A stretch of DNA of 64,000 nucleotides from Comamonas granuli NBRC 101663 (GCF_000739995.1 NZ_BBJX01000004.1:420387-484386); one strand, 5' to 3'. Counted from the first letter of the stretch, positions 30,993 through 43,201 are shown. The notes: a model not told the origin generated them from the letters alone. Translations and numbers: made by a program.

Positions 30993-31829
30993 ATGAGCCC
31001 CGCGTCGCCATCCTCCATTCCTTCCCCCACCGTCGCCCCGGCCGGTGCGCCCAAGGGCGCCCGCATCATTGCCATCACCAGCGGCAAGGGCGGCGTGGGC
31101 AAGACTTTCGTCTCGGCCAACCTGGCCGCGGCCCTGACCCGGCGCGGCCTGCGCGTGCTCGTGCTCGACGCCGACCTGGGCCTGGCCAACCTCGACGTGG
31201 TGCTCAACCTCTACCCCAAGACCACGCTGCATGACGTGTTCACCGGCAAGTCCGCGCTCGACGAGGCCGTGATCGAGGCGCCCGGCGGTTTCTCGGTGCT
31301 GCTCGCCGGCTCGGGCATGGTCGAGTACTCGCGCCTCACGCCCGAGGTGCGCACCCAGTTCCTCAACGTGATCCAGACCCTGGCGCCGCGCTTCGACGTG
31401 ATCCTGCTCGACACCGGCGCGGGCATTTCGGACGTGGTGCTGTTCTCCGTCTCGCTGGCCTCCGAGGTGATCATCGTGGCCACGCCCGAGCCCACCTCGC
31501 TGACCGACGCCTACGCCGCCATCAAGGTGCTGGCCATGCAGCAAAAGCGCCGGCATGTGCGCATGGTGATCAACCAGACCCTGCGCCCCGGCGACGGGCG
31601 CGCCATCACCGGGCAGTTGCAGCAGGTGCTCGAGCGCTTCGTCGCCACCGACAGCGGCCGGCCCCTGCGGCTCATCCACATGGGCGACATCCCCGCCGAC
31701 CCCTCGGTGCGCGAGGCCGTGATGCGCCGCCAGTTGCTGCTGCTGCAGGTGCCGGGCTGCCCGGCGGCGCTGGCCATAGGGCAACTGGCGGGCAAGGTCG
31801 AGGAGACCATGCTGGCCCGCCCGGCCTGA
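30993..31829 (+). CDS. MinD/ParA-family ATPase, FlhG-like
   Basis: A 278-residue deviant-Walker ATPase. The P-loop SGKGGVGKT (30-38) has the signature lysine of ParA/MinD proteins; ADLGLANLDVVLNL and LLDTGAGISDVVLFSVSLASEVIIVATPEPTSLTDAYAAIKVL are typical of FlhG/YlxH proteins that set flagellar number or pole placement. A Pro/Ala-rich leader of about 22 residues precedes the domain, and I see no C-terminal amphipathic helix like that of MinD. No flagellar gene is in the window; the partner here is a GGDEF protein 10 bp upstream. AAGATG start region with GGCAGCAAG as weak ribosome site. Confidence 0.88.
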   Translation: MSPASPSSIPSPTVAPAGAPKGARIIAITSGKGGVGKTFVSANLAAALTRRGLRVLVLDADLGLANLDVVLNLYPKTTLHDVFTGKSALDEAVIEAPGGFSVLLAGSGMVEYSRLTPEVRTQFLNVIQTLAPRFDVILLDTGAGISDVVLFSVSLASEVIIVATPEPTSLTDAYAAIKVLAMQQKRRHVRMVINQTLRPGDGRAITGQLQQVLERFVATDSGRPLRLIHMGDIPADPSVREAVMRRQLLLLQVPGCPAALAIGQLAGKVEETMLARPA

Positions 31830-31836
31830 AGCGCCC

Positions 31837-32538
31837 TCAGGCGTGCAGGTCGAACACCAGCACCTCGGCGTCCGCGCCGCCCTCGAGCACCAGCCGGTCC
31901 TCCTGCACGAGCAGCGCGGCGTCCGCGCCCGCCAGCGCCTGACCGTTGACCTGCAGGCGCCCGCGCACCAGGTGCACGTAGTACTTGCGCTGCGGGTCCA
32001 GCTCCAGCGTGGCCGACTCCCCCGCCGTGAACAGCCCGGCATAGAGCGCCGCATCGGCATGCAGGCGCACGGAGCCATGCGCGCCATCGCGTGACGCCAC
32101 CAGGCACAGGCGCCCGCGCTTGTCGGCGTCGGCAAACATCTTCTGCTCGTAGCCGGGCGCGATGCCCTGGTGCTCGGGCAGGATCCAGATCTGCAGGAAA
32201 TGCGTGGCCTCGCCCGGTGCATGGTTGAACTCGCTGTGCATCACGCCCGTGCCGGCGCTCATGCGCTGCACTTCGCCGGGCCGGATGACGGAGGCATGGC
32301 CCATGCTGTCCTTGTGCGCCAGCTCGCCCGCCAGCACGTAGCTTACGATTTCCATGTCGCGGTGGCCGTGCGTGCCAAACCCCGTGCCGGGCGCGATGCG
32401 GTCCTCGTTGATGACCCGCAGATTGCCGAAGCCCATGTGGCGCGGATCGTAGTAGCCGGCAAAGGAAAAACTGTGGTGGGACTGCAGCCAGCCGTGGTCG
32501 GCGTAGCCGCGGTCCGAGGATTTGCGAATGGTCAGCAC
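31837..32538 (-). CDS. Pirin family protein (bicupin; YhaK-like)
   Basis: A 233-residue pirin. The metal ligands are H57 and H59 (GTHGHRDMEIV), H101 and E103 (VMHSEF), the pattern found in pirins and in YhiW-type quercetinases. The second cupin barrel follows. I chose GTG 32538 as start because AAGGAG lies 8-9 bases upstream and the N-terminus LTIRKSSDRGYADHGWLQSHHSFSF matches the family exactly; a 29-codon open extension has no support. Divergent from a LysR gene with a palindromic site between them. Confidence 0.92.
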   Translation of the reverse strand: MLTIRKSSDRGYADHGWLQSHHSFSFAGYYDPRHMGFGNLRVINEDRIAPGTGFGTHGHRDMEIVSYVLAGELAHKDSMGHASVIRPGEVQRMSAGTGVMHSEFNHAPGEATHFLQIWILPEHQGIAPGYEQKMFADADKRGRLCLVASRDGAHGSVRLHADAALYAGLFTAGESATLELDPQRKYYVHLVRGRLQVNGQALAGADAALLVQEDRLVLEGGADAEVLVFDLHA

Positions 32539-32620
32539 GGTGCGCGCTCCTTGTTGCGGTCGATGGACACACTGTAGGCCGCGGTGCGCGCCCCATGGGG
32601 CGAAAGGCTTGATGGAATAA

Positions 32621-32635
32621 TTCAAAACATCTGAA
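32621..32635. promoter_or_regulatory. LysR-type operator between pirin and LysR genes
   Basis: TTCA-N7-TGAA (32621-32635) is a 15-bp palindrome with a T-N11-A core, centred 24 bp before the LysR ATG, in the 113-bp divergent intergenic region. Confidence 0.6.
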
Positions 32636-32651
32636 TGAGCAGGCCTGCACC

Positions 32652-33590
32652 ATGCAAAACATTCGCGATGTCTTGACCCCCGAGAACCTCTCCATGCTGC
32701 AAGCCATCGCCCAGGCCGGCAGTTTTGCCGCGGCGGCGCGCCAACTGGGCGTGGTGCCCAGTGCGCTGACCTACCGCGTGCGCCAGATCGAGGATGCGCT
32801 GGACGTGCTGCTGTTCGACCGCAGCGCGCGCCAGGCGCGGCCCACCGCGGCGGGCGCCGAGCTGCTGCGCGAGGGCGCGCGCCTGCTCGACGAAGTGGAC
32901 GCCGTGGCCCACCGCGTGCGCCGCGTGGCCACGGGCTGGGAGCCGCAGCTCACCCTGTCGGTCGATGGCGTGATCTCCCCGCACACGCTGTTCGAACTCG
33001 TGGAAGCCTTTTACGCGCAGTCCCCGCCCACGCGCCTCAAGCTGGTGGACGGTATCCTGAGCGGCACCCTCGAAGCGCTCGCCTCGGGGCGCGCCGACCT
33101 GGCCCTGGGCGTATCGGCAGCGGGCTCCGGCGTGGCCGGGCTGCAGCAAGGCCTGCTGGGCGATCTGCTGTTCATCTACGTCGTGGCGCCGCACCACCCC
33201 CTGGCGCAGGCGCCCGAACCCATCACCGACGCCACGCTGCAGGCGCACCGCGCCGTGGCCGTGGCCGACTCGGCCCTGCGCGGCGGCCTGACCATGGGCC
33301 TGCTGGGCGGACAGGACGTGCTCACCGTGGCCAGCATGCAGGCCAAGGTGCAGGCCCAGTTGCGCGGCCTGGGCGGCGGCTTTCTGCCCGAACCCATGGT
33401 GCGCCCCTACCTGGAGGCCGGCCACCTGGTCGCGCGCCGCGTGGCGCGCCCGGAGCGCAGCATCCGCATGCACTACGCCTGGGGCGGGCCGGGCTTCGCG
33501 GCACCGGGCCGGGCGCTGCAGTGGTGGCTGGAACAGTTGCAAAGCCCGGTCACGCGCCGCGCGCTGTTGGAAAACCACCACCATTTCTGA
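32652..33590 (+). CDS. LysR-family transcriptional regulator
   Basis: A 312-residue LysR regulator. The N-terminal winged helix reads NLSMLQAIAQAGSFAAAARQLGVVPSALTYRVRQIEDALDVLLFDRS (about 13-59), followed by the linker helix and the two-lobed effector domain. It is divergent from the pirin gene, and a T-N11-A palindrome lies between them, so it most likely controls pirin expression and its own. The effector is unknown. Confidence 0.93.
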   Translation: MQNIRDVLTPENLSMLQAIAQAGSFAAAARQLGVVPSALTYRVRQIEDALDVLLFDRSARQARPTAAGAELLREGARLLDEVDAVAHRVRRVATGWEPQLTLSVDGVISPHTLFELVEAFYAQSPPTRLKLVDGILSGTLEALASGRADLALGVSAAGSGVAGLQQGLLGDLLFIYVVAPHHPLAQAPEPITDATLQAHRAVAVADSALRGGLTMGLLGGQDVLTVASMQAKVQAQLRGLGGGFLPEPMVRPYLEAGHLVARRVARPERSIRMHYAWGGPGFAAPGRALQWWLEQLQSPVTRRALLENHHHF

Positions 33591-33655
33591 CCTGCCGGGC
33601 GTGTAGAGTGGACCCATTGCGCAACCCGCCCCCGCAGCCCAGGAAAGACCCGCCC

Positions 33656-34768
33656 ATGCCCGCACGCACACCCCCCGCCGCACCGCGCCGCCGCCCTGCT
33701 CCCGCCCGCACGCCAGCGCCGCCGCGCCACCTGGCCGTGGTCGGCGCCGGCATCGCAGGCGTGGCCTGCGCCCGCACGCTGCTGCAGGCCGGGCACCGCG
33801 TCACGGTCTTCGAGGAGGAGCCCGCCGTGGGCGGCCGCATGGCCACGCGCGAGACGCCGTTTGGCAGCTTCGACCTGGGCGCGCAGTACTTCACCGTGCG
33901 CGACGCGCGCTTTGCCCGCGCCCTGGAGACCGTGCCCGGCCTGTGCCGCCCCTGGAGCGTCAACAGCGTGCGCGTGCTCGACGCCGCGGGCCGCGTGGTC
34001 GCCGCCAGCCCGGCACCGGGCGAGGCGCACTGGGTGGCGCGGCCCGGCATGGCCAGCCTGGCCGAGACCTGGGCCCAGCCGCTGGCCGCCGCGCAATGCC
34101 TGCACACGCGCACCCGCGTCGCCGGCCTGGAGCGCGACCGCCTGGACCCCGGGCGCTGGGAGCTGCACACCCTGGCCGACGACGGCGCACAGCAGGTCTT
34201 TGCCGGTTTCGACGCCGTGCTGCTGGCCCTGCCCGCAGAGCCTGCACGCCGCCTGCTCGCCTCCAGCGCCAGCGGCGCCCCCCTGGCACCGGACCTGGCC
34301 CAGCCCCTGGCGCAGGTGGAGATGGCGCCCTGCTGGACCCTGCTGCTCGCCTTCCCGCAGGCCGTGCGCCCGGGGCTGACCACGCTGGGCCCGCAGTGGA
34401 ACGCCGCGCGCAGCACGCACCACCGCATCGCCTGGCTGGCGCGCGAGTCCTCCAAGCCCGCGCGCAGCCAGATCGAGCGCTGGACCGTGCAGGCCAGCCC
34501 CCAGTGGTCGGCCGAGCACCTGCAGGACGACCCGGCCCGCGTGCGCGCCAAGCTGCGCAAGGCTTTTTCCGAGGTCACGGGCATACGCGCCGAGCCCGCC
34601 CTGGCCGAGGCCGTGCGCTGGCACCACGCGCGCACCCTGCAGCCGCTGGGCCGCAGCCACCTGTGGGATGCGCACGCCCGGATCGGCGCCTGCGGCGACT
34701 GGTGCGTGGGCCACCGCGTGGAAGACGCCTTCGTGTCGGGGCTGGAGCTGGCCCTGGCCGTGGCATGA
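33656..34768 (+). CDS. FAD-dependent amine oxidase-like oxidoreductase (renalase-like, COG3380)
   Basis: A 370-residue flavoprotein. After a basic Pro-rich leader (residues 1-22) comes the FAD motif [21 protein letters not shown], then [33 protein letters not shown], characteristic of the renalase/COG3380 group, and C-terminal [45 protein letters not shown] that closes the FAD site. Substrate unknown. The start at 33656 has AGGAAAGA upstream. Its stop overlaps the gluQRS start codon (ATGA), so the two are translationally coupled. Confidence 0.88.
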   Translation: MPARTPPAAPRRRPAPARTPAPPRHLAVVGAGIAGVACARTLLQAGHRVTVFEEEPAVGGRMATRETPFGSFDLGAQYFTVRDARFARALETVPGLCRPWSVNSVRVLDAAGRVVAASPAPGEAHWVARPGMASLAETWAQPLAAAQCLHTRTRVAGLERDRLDPGRWELHTLADDGAQQVFAGFDAVLLALPAEPARRLLASSASGAPLAPDLAQPLAQVEMAPCWTLLLAFPQAVRPGLTTLGPQWNAARSTHHRIAWLARESSKPARSQIERWTVQASPQWSAEHLQDDPARVRAKLRKAFSEVTGIRAEPALAEAVRWHHARTLQPLGRSHLWDAHARIGACGDWCVGHRVEDAFVSGLELALAVA

Positions 34769-35727
34769 CGGCGGCGTACGTTGGCCGCTTCGCCCCCTCA
34801 CCCACGGGCGCGCTGCACGCCGGCTCGCTGGTCGCGGCGCTGGCGAGCTGGCTCGATGCACGCGCCCACCCGGGCGGCCGCTGGCTGGTGCGCATCGAGG
34901 ACGTGGACCGGCCGCGCTGCCAGGCCGGCGCGGGCGAGCGCATCCTCATGCAGTTGGCGGCCTGCGGCCTGCACTCCGATGGTCCGGTGCTGTGGCAATC
35001 GCAGCGCGGCACGCTCTACCAGCAGGCGCTCGAGCAGCTTGTGGCGCGCGGCCTGGCCTACCCCTGCGCCTGCACGCGCAAGGACATCGCCCAGGCCCAT
35101 GCCGCAGCCGGGCGCACGCGCGTGCGCCATATCGAGCTGCCCTACCCCGGCACCTGCCGCCAGGGATTGGGCAACCGCCCGGTGCGCGCCTGGCGCTTCG
35201 CGACCACGGATTACATGCAAAATTGGCCTCCAGCGCCCGCTGAACAAGCGCAAGAAGCTCCTTTTTTCATAGCAGAAGGCCTGCTGCACTGGCAGGACCG
35301 CCGCCTGGGCGCGCAGCAGCAGGACGTCGCGGGTACGGTGGGCGATTTCGTGCTGCTGCGCGCCGATGGCTGCTACGCCTACCAGTTGGCCGTGGTGGTG
35401 GACGACGCGGCGCAGCATGTCACCCACGTGGTGCGCGGCGAAGACCTGGCCGACAACACCCCGCGCCAGATGCTGCTGCAAAGCGCGCTGGGCCTGCCCA
35501 CGCCGCGCTACCTGCACACGCCGCTGGTGCGCGGCGCCGACGGCGAGAAACTCTCCAAGCAGCATGGCGCCGCGCCGCTGCAGCTCGACCACCCCGTGCA
35601 GGCCCTGGACGAGGCCGCCGCCGTGCTCGGCCTGCCGCGCCTGGTGCAGGTTCACAACACCGCACTGGGCGATGCACTGGCTCTGTGGGTCAAGGCCTGG
35701 GATGGTCTCTACAATCAACCCCTGTGA
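34765..35727 (+). CDS. gluQ: Glutamyl-Q tRNA(Asp) synthetase with an in-frame repeat
   Basis: A 320-residue truncated glutamyl-tRNA synthetase paralogue that attaches glutamate to queuosine of tRNA-Asp. The class I HIGH-like motif is in [12 protein letters not shown], the KMSKS-like motif is KLSKQHG, and zinc ligands are in [10 protein letters not shown] plus a later Cys (GTCRQGL). Between WRFATTDY and HWQDRRLG there is an extra stretch, about residues 151-171, encoded by a copy of the dispersed repeat (R6), in frame and with no stop; homologues pass directly from one side to the other. The following [23 protein letters not shown] is normal. Confidence 0.93.
   Translation: MTAAYVGRFAPSPTGALHAGSLVAALASWLDARAHPGGRWLVRIEDVDRPRCQAGAGERILMQLAACGLHSDGPVLWQSQRGTLYQQALEQLVARGLAYPCACTRKDIAQAHAAAGRTRVRHIELPYPGTCRQGLGNRPVRAWRFATTDYMQNWPPAPAEQAQEAPFFIAEGLLHWQDRRLGAQQQDVAGTVGDFVLLRADGCYAYQLAVVVDDAAQHVTHVVRGEDLADNTPRQMLLQSALGLPTPRYLHTPLVRGADGEKLSKQHGAAPLQLDHPVQALDEAAAVLGLPRLVQVHNTALGDALALWVKAWDGLYNQPL
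35219..35275 (-). repeat. Dispersed repeat inside gluQRS, copy R6
   Basis: Read on the minus strand it contains CTATGAAAAAAGG, then AGGAGCTTCTTGCGCTT (17 bases identical to R4) and GGGCGCTGGAGGCCAATTTT. It lies wholly within the coding sequence and keeps the frame. Confidence 0.92.
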
Positions 35728-35735
35728 CTGCATCC

Positions 35736-36473
35736 ATGCTTTCTGCCTCCTCCACGGCCCCGGCACCCGGCCCCGCAGACGCGGGTGCCCCCCCGGGCGT
35801 TGCCCACCCCAAGACCATCAAGAGCTTCGTGCGGCGCGCGGGCCGCACCACCACCGGCCAGGCCAAGGCCTTTGCCGAATACGGTGCGCGCTACGTGCTG
35901 CCCTATGCCGCGGCGCCGCTGGACGCCGCAGCCGCCTTCGGGCGCAGCGCCCCGCTGGTGCTCGAAATCGGTTTCGGCATGGGCGAAGCCACGGCCCACA
36001 TCGCGCGCGTGCGGCCGCAGGACGACTTTCTCTGCTGCGAGGTGCACGAACCCGGCGTGGGCGCCCTGCTCAAGCGCATCGGCGAGCAGGGCCTGACGAA
36101 CATCCGCATCCTGCAGCATGACGCCGTCGAGGTCATCGACCACATGCTGGCGCCTGGCAGCCTCGATGGCGTGCACATCTTCTTCCCCGACCCCTGGCAC
36201 AAGAAGAAGCACAACAAGCGCCGCCTGATCCAGCCGCCGCTGGTGGCCAAGCTGGCGGCGCGGCTCAAGCCCGGCGGCTACCTGCACTGCGCCACCGACT
36301 GGCAGCCCTACGCCGAGCAGATGCTGCAGGTGCTCAGCGCCGAGCCCTTGCTGGCCAACACCGCCCCGGGCTATGCCAGCAAGCCCGACTACCGCCCGCT
36401 GACCAAGTTCGAGAACCGCGGACTGCGTCTGGGCCATGGCGTCTGGGATCTCGTGTTCCAGCGCCGCCCCTGA
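35736..36473 (+). CDS. trmB: tRNA (guanine-46-N7)-methyltransferase
   Basis: A 245-residue SAM-dependent enzyme making m7G46 in the variable loop of tRNAs. Motif I is [16 protein letters not shown], the acidic [18 protein letters not shown] motif II region follows, and the catalytic block [17 protein letters not shown] is intact, as is [19 protein letters not shown] at the end. The N-terminal 45 residues are Ala/Pro-rich and disordered. ATG at 35736 was chosen; a GTG at 35724 overlaps the gluQRS stop. Operon with gluQRS. Confidence 0.96.
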   Translation: MLSASSTAPAPGPADAGAPPGVAHPKTIKSFVRRAGRTTTGQAKAFAEYGARYVLPYAAAPLDAAAAFGRSAPLVLEIGFGMGEATAHIARVRPQDDFLCCEVHEPGVGALLKRIGEQGLTNIRILQHDAVEVIDHMLAPGSLDGVHIFFPDPWHKKKHNKRRLIQPPLVAKLAARLKPGGYLHCATDWQPYAEQMLQVLSAEPLLANTAPGYASKPDYRPLTKFENRGLRLGHGVWDLVFQRRP

Positions 36474-36493
36474 CCGCCGGAGCCCCACCTGCC

Positions 36494-37543
36494 ATGAAGC
36501 CCATCCTGCAAAACCTCGTGGAGATGACCGGGCACCGCGACCACCTGCGGCTGGAGGTGTCCGTGCTCTCCACGCTGCAATCGGTCAGTGGCATCCTGCA
36601 GGTGCGCTCGCTGGAGATCTTCCAAGACGGCGGCCAGCTCCACTACCGCCCCCGGACCTGGCTCGGCGCGAATGGGCAGTGGATGAGTGCGGGCGTGGAA
36701 GCCGCCAGCGACCCGCAGCGCCGCACGGTGGCCGATGATCTGCCGGCGCTGCACGCATGCCTGCAAGACCAGTCCAGCAGCGCCGTGGCCGTGCTGGGCA
36801 AGGGACGCCACGGCCTGTGGCTGCCGGTGTGGATGAACGAAAAGGTCCACACCTGCCTGGAAGTGATCCAGAACCGCCCGTTTTCGGCGCAGAAGATCGA
36901 CACCATCACCCATGTGTTCCAGGTCTTCCGCAATTACCAGAGCCTGCTGGACTACAGCGAGCGCGACGCCCTGACCGGGCTGCTCAACCGCAAGACCTTC
37001 GACGAGCAGTTCTCGCGCTCCACGTTCTGCGAGGTGGCGGTGCCCATGGCGCAAGAGCTCTCGCTGCCCGTCGATGAAGCCGGCGAAGGCCCGGACCGCC
37101 AATGGCTGGCGGTGATCGACATCGACCATTTCAAAATGGTGAACGACCGCTTCGGCCACCTCTATGGCGACGAGGTGCTGATCCTGCTGGCCAATATCCT
37201 GCGCTCGTCCTTTCGCAGCCACGACCGCATCTTCCGCTTTGGCGGCGAGGAGTTCGTCGTGCTGCTGCGCTCGACCAGCCTGGCCAGGGCGCACAAGGTG
37301 TTCAACCGCTTCCGCAAGAACGTCGAGGACCACTACTTCCCCCAGGTGGGCCAGGTGACGGTGAGCGTGGGCTTCGTCGCGGCCGAGAGCGGCTCGCCCG
37401 TCGAGGCGCTGGGGCGTGCCGACCAGGCGCTCTACTTTGCCAAGGAAAACGGCCGCAACCAGGTGCGTTACTACGACGACCTGCTTGCCGCCGGCCTGCT
37501 CCAGACCAAGCAGGTCAGCAACGACGACGTCGAGCTGTTCTGA
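36494..37543 (+). CDS. Diguanylate cyclase with N-terminal GAF-like region
   Basis: A 349-residue cyclase. Residues 1-150 form a soluble alpha/beta region like a GAF domain (VSGILQVRSLEIFQD, GLWLPVWMNEKVHTCLEVIQNRPF, THVFQVFRNYQSLLDYSERD), followed by GGDEF (DALTGLLNRKTFDEQF ... DIDHFKMVNDRFGHLYGDEVL) with active loop FGGEEF. RSHD lies five residues before it as I-site. Within the GGDEF domain a short acidic insertion (SLPVDEAGEGPDRQ) precedes the metal-binding strand. It ends 1 bp before the stop of the HD-GYP gene on the other strand, so a cyclase and a hydrolase gene face each other. Confidence 0.92.
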   Translation: MKPILQNLVEMTGHRDHLRLEVSVLSTLQSVSGILQVRSLEIFQDGGQLHYRPRTWLGANGQWMSAGVEAASDPQRRTVADDLPALHACLQDQSSSAVAVLGKGRHGLWLPVWMNEKVHTCLEVIQNRPFSAQKIDTITHVFQVFRNYQSLLDYSERDALTGLLNRKTFDEQFSRSTFCEVAVPMAQELSLPVDEAGEGPDRQWLAVIDIDHFKMVNDRFGHLYGDEVLILLANILRSSFRSHDRIFRFGGEEFVVLLRSTSLARAHKVFNRFRKNVEDHYFPQVGQVTVSVGFVAAESGSPVEALGRADQALYFAKENGRNQVRYYDDLLAAGLLQTKQVSNDDVELF

Positions 37544-37544
37544 C

Positions 37545-40523
37545 TCAGCGCGGCGCGGCCAGCGAGCGCTCCAGCGCCTCCACATCGACGGTATCGCGCT
37601 GCAGGGGCGAGAGAAAGCGCTCGGCATAGTCGCGCCACACGCCGCTGTGCAGGAAGAAGCGGAAGACCTCGGCATCGATGTGCTGCTGGCGCGCCATCGT
37701 GGCCATGATGGCCAGCGATTCCGACAAGGTCTTGGCCGGCTTGTAGGGGCGGTCCGCCGCCGTGAGCGCCTCGAAGATGTCCGCCAGCGCCATCACCCGG
37801 TCGGCCAGCGTGAGCTGGTCCGCGGTCAGGCCGCGCGGGTAGCCGGTGCCATCCATCTTCTCGTGGTGCGTGCCCGCGATCTGCGGCACCCGGGCCAGGT
37901 GCGGTGGGAACGGCAGTGCGCTGAGCATGACGATGGTCTGGACGATGTGCTCGTTGATCTTGAAGCGGTCCTCCTCCGTCAGCGTGCCGCGCCGCACCGA
38001 CAGGTTGTGCAGCTCGCCCAGGTGCGCCGCCTGCGCCGGCAGCACCATGTCGAACCCCCAGCGGTTGGCCGGATCGCTGCGCTCCACCGGCGGGCGCCGC
38101 TCGCCCCAGGCGACCACATGGTCGGGCCGGTCGGCCAGGAGCTGCTCCGTGGCCGGCAGCACGGTATCGCCCAAGGCCCCCAGCCGGTCGAGTTCCGCCG
38201 CCGAGAGGCCCAGGCGGTGGTCGAAGTGGCGCTGCCAGGTCTGCCGGCCGATGGCGGCCAGGCGCTCGACATCGGCATCGGCCATGGCCTCGCCCCCCAC
38301 ATTGCAGCGCGCCACAAAGGCAAAATCCTCCTGGAGCTGCGCCTGCCGCGCCTGCAGGCGGGCGCCCAGCCCTGGGGCATCGAGGCCGGCCGCGCGCTGC
38401 TGCCAGTAGAGGATTTCCGCATCGCGCCACAGCACCTCGAAGCGCATGCGCACCTCGTGGATGCGGTTGTAGAGCGTCTCCAGCTTGGTGGCCTTGTCGA
38501 TCACATGCTCGGGGCTGGTGACCTTGCCGCAGTCGTGCAGCCAGGCGCCGAGGCGGAACTCCTCGCGTTCGGCCTCGGTCAGGCGGACGGTGGCAAACGG
38601 CCCCTCGGTCGCCTCGCACAGCCGCTGCATGAGCATCTCCGCCAGTTGCGGCACGCGCTCGCAATGCCCGCCGGTATAGGGGCTCTTGGCGTCGATGGCG
38701 TCGGCCAGCAGGCGGATCATGGCGTCGAACAGCCGCTTTTGCCCCTCGATGAGGTTGCGCGTCTCGATGGCCACCGACAGCGTGCCCGAGAGCTTTTCCA
38801 CGAAGACGCGGAAATGGGCATCGTCCTGGCGGTCGTCGGCCACATAGCGCAGCGACAGCACGCCCAGAGGCTGGCCGTCGCGCGTGCGCAGTTGCACGCG
38901 CAGCGGCCGCTCCGGCGGGCCCTCCCCGGCCGGCCCGTCCTGGTCGCCGTCCAAGACGTCCGCATGGTTGATGAAATGCGCCATGGACAAGCGATCGGGA
39001 TAATGCGCCTGGTCTTGTGGGTCCTCGCCGTAGCGCGCGATACGCTCCAGGCCCGAGCCATCGGCAGCCACCAGGTATACCGCCCCGCTGCTGCAATGCG
39101 TGGTGCGCACCAGTTCATAGAGCACGCTCGACAGCATCAGGTCGAGCCGGGACTCGGCGCTGATGTGGTGCGTGATGTCGAGGAACTTGGCGATGGTCTC
39201 GGACATGCTGTCCATGACCTGGCCCAGATCGCGCATCTCGCGCACATAGGAGCGCGGACGCTGGAAGCGGCGGAAATCGAAACGGGCCAGGGCCTCGGCC
39301 TGCGCCGTCAGAATGGACAGGCTTTGCCCCACGCGCTGGCCGGCCAGCGCGCCCAGAAAGACCATGAACAGGATGCTGCTCGCCGCCACCCAGGCGTGGC
39401 GCCGCAGGCTCTCGTCGATGCCCGACAGCAGTTCGCTCGTCGGAACCGCCATGAGAATGTTCAGGTCCCGCCAGCGCAGCGATTGCAGGGGCTGCACCTG
39501 CCCCAGCCACTCGCGCCCATGGACGGTGAAGCGCCGCGACTCCCCGGGCTGGATGTCCAGCCGGTGCACCTCCGTCAGGCTGGCAATGCCCAGGCTGTCG
39601 AGCGTGCGCAGATGCAGGCTGGGGCCGTTTCCGTCCGATTCCAGGACACGCGACATGTCGGGATAGGCCAGCACCCGCAGGTCGCGGTCCACGACCACGA
39701 TCTCGGTGTTCGGCACCAGGCGCAGGGACTCGATCTCCCGCCCCAGGTCGGGCAAGGCCACGTCCAGGCCCAGAATGGCGCGCCCATCCTCGCTCGGCTG
39801 GCTCAGGGTCACGCCGACCTCGCGCGTGGTGAAGAACAGGTAGGGCGCCGTCAGGATCTGGGCGTTCTGCTCCAGCGCCTCCTGGTACCAGGGGCGCGTG
39901 CGCGGGTCATAGCGGTAGTCCGGGCGCACGGCTGCCGCGACAGGGCGCAGCGCAGCGTTGTAGAAACCCCAGCGCCCCACCAGCTCCGCTCCTTCCCGCT
40001 CCCGGGACATGGACTGCACCAGAAAGACCGCCGTTTCCGGGGCGTCCAGGCGCTGGCGCAGCCCCGCATCGCGCAGCGGCCGCGCCAGCAGGAACTGCCC
40101 GTCCGGGTAGCCGATGAAGACCGCCGACAGCAGGGCGTTCTGCTCCAGCACGCGCGCCAGCACGGGCAGCCGGCGCATGCGCGCGGGCAAGGTGGTCGCC
40201 GCGGTGATCGGGTCGAACGCCAGTTGCCGGATGATGGCATCGGCCGGGTCCACCATGCGGCGCACCCGCTCGCTGATGATGAGGCTAATGTGCCGCGCAC
40301 TGTCCTCGGAGGCCGCGAGGATGGATTCCTGGGCCGTCTTGCTCGCCTGGTAGGCCAGCAGGCCCGACAGCAGCAGCATGGCCGCCACCACCAGCGCGCT
40401 GATCAGCAAGCCGGAAGGTACGGCAATGCGGTGCCACCAGGGCCCGTCCTGCGCATCCGCCCCTGTGGTGCGGGAGCCCGCGGGCAGCGGGCCGGAGTGG
40501 GATGCCGGGCGCAGGGAGTCCAT
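37545..40523 (-). CDS. Membrane-bound HD-GYP-type cyclic-di-GMP phosphodiesterase with Cache and GAF
   Basis: A 992-residue protein: TM segment about 36-58, large periplasmic double-Cache sensor, TM about 379-397, HAMP-like stretch, GAF domain (about 445-600) and a C-terminal HD-GYP domain. HD motif is in AWLHDCGKVTSP (near 660) and the GYP motif is HHEKMDGTGYPRGL (near 885), followed by DRVMALADIFEALTAADRPYKP. The distance between them is about 220 residues, roughly 150 more than usual, so an inserted segment splits the domain. All metal-binding and GYP residues are kept, so it should be active. Convergent with the GGDEF gene. Confidence 0.9.
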   Translation of the reverse strand: MDSLRPASHSGPLPAGSRTTGADAQDGPWWHRIAVPSGLLISALVVAAMLLLSGLLAYQASKTAQESILAASEDSARHISLIISERVRRMVDPADAIIRQLAFDPITAATTLPARMRRLPVLARVLEQNALLSAVFIGYPDGQFLLARPLRDAGLRQRLDAPETAVFLVQSMSREREGAELVGRWGFYNAALRPVAAAVRPDYRYDPRTRPWYQEALEQNAQILTAPYLFFTTREVGVTLSQPSEDGRAILGLDVALPDLGREIESLRLVPNTEIVVVDRDLRVLAYPDMSRVLESDGNGPSLHLRTLDSLGIASLTEVHRLDIQPGESRRFTVHGREWLGQVQPLQSLRWRDLNILMAVPTSELLSGIDESLRRHAWVAASSILFMVFLGALAGQRVGQSLSILTAQAEALARFDFRRFQRPRSYVREMRDLGQVMDSMSETIAKFLDITHHISAESRLDLMLSSVLYELVRTTHCSSGAVYLVAADGSGLERIARYGEDPQDQAHYPDRLSMAHFINHADVLDGDQDGPAGEGPPERPLRVQLRTRDGQPLGVLSLRYVADDRQDDAHFRVFVEKLSGTLSVAIETRNLIEGQKRLFDAMIRLLADAIDAKSPYTGGHCERVPQLAEMLMQRLCEATEGPFATVRLTEAEREEFRLGAWLHDCGKVTSPEHVIDKATKLETLYNRIHEVRMRFEVLWRDAEILYWQQRAAGLDAPGLGARLQARQAQLQEDFAFVARCNVGGEAMADADVERLAAIGRQTWQRHFDHRLGLSAAELDRLGALGDTVLPATEQLLADRPDHVVAWGERRPPVERSDPANRWGFDMVLPAQAAHLGELHNLSVRRGTLTEEDRFKINEHIVQTIVMLSALPFPPHLARVPQIAGTHHEKMDGTGYPRGLTADQLTLADRVMALADIFEALTAADRPYKPAKTLSESLAIMATMARQQHIDAEVFRFFLHSGVWRDYAERFLSPLQRDTVDVEALERSLAAPR

Positions 40524-40579
40524 GCGCCCACTGTAGGGGAAAAGCCCGGCCTAAGTCACCGGGCTGTTGTCCGCAGACG

Positions 40580-43201
<2,622 letters not shown>

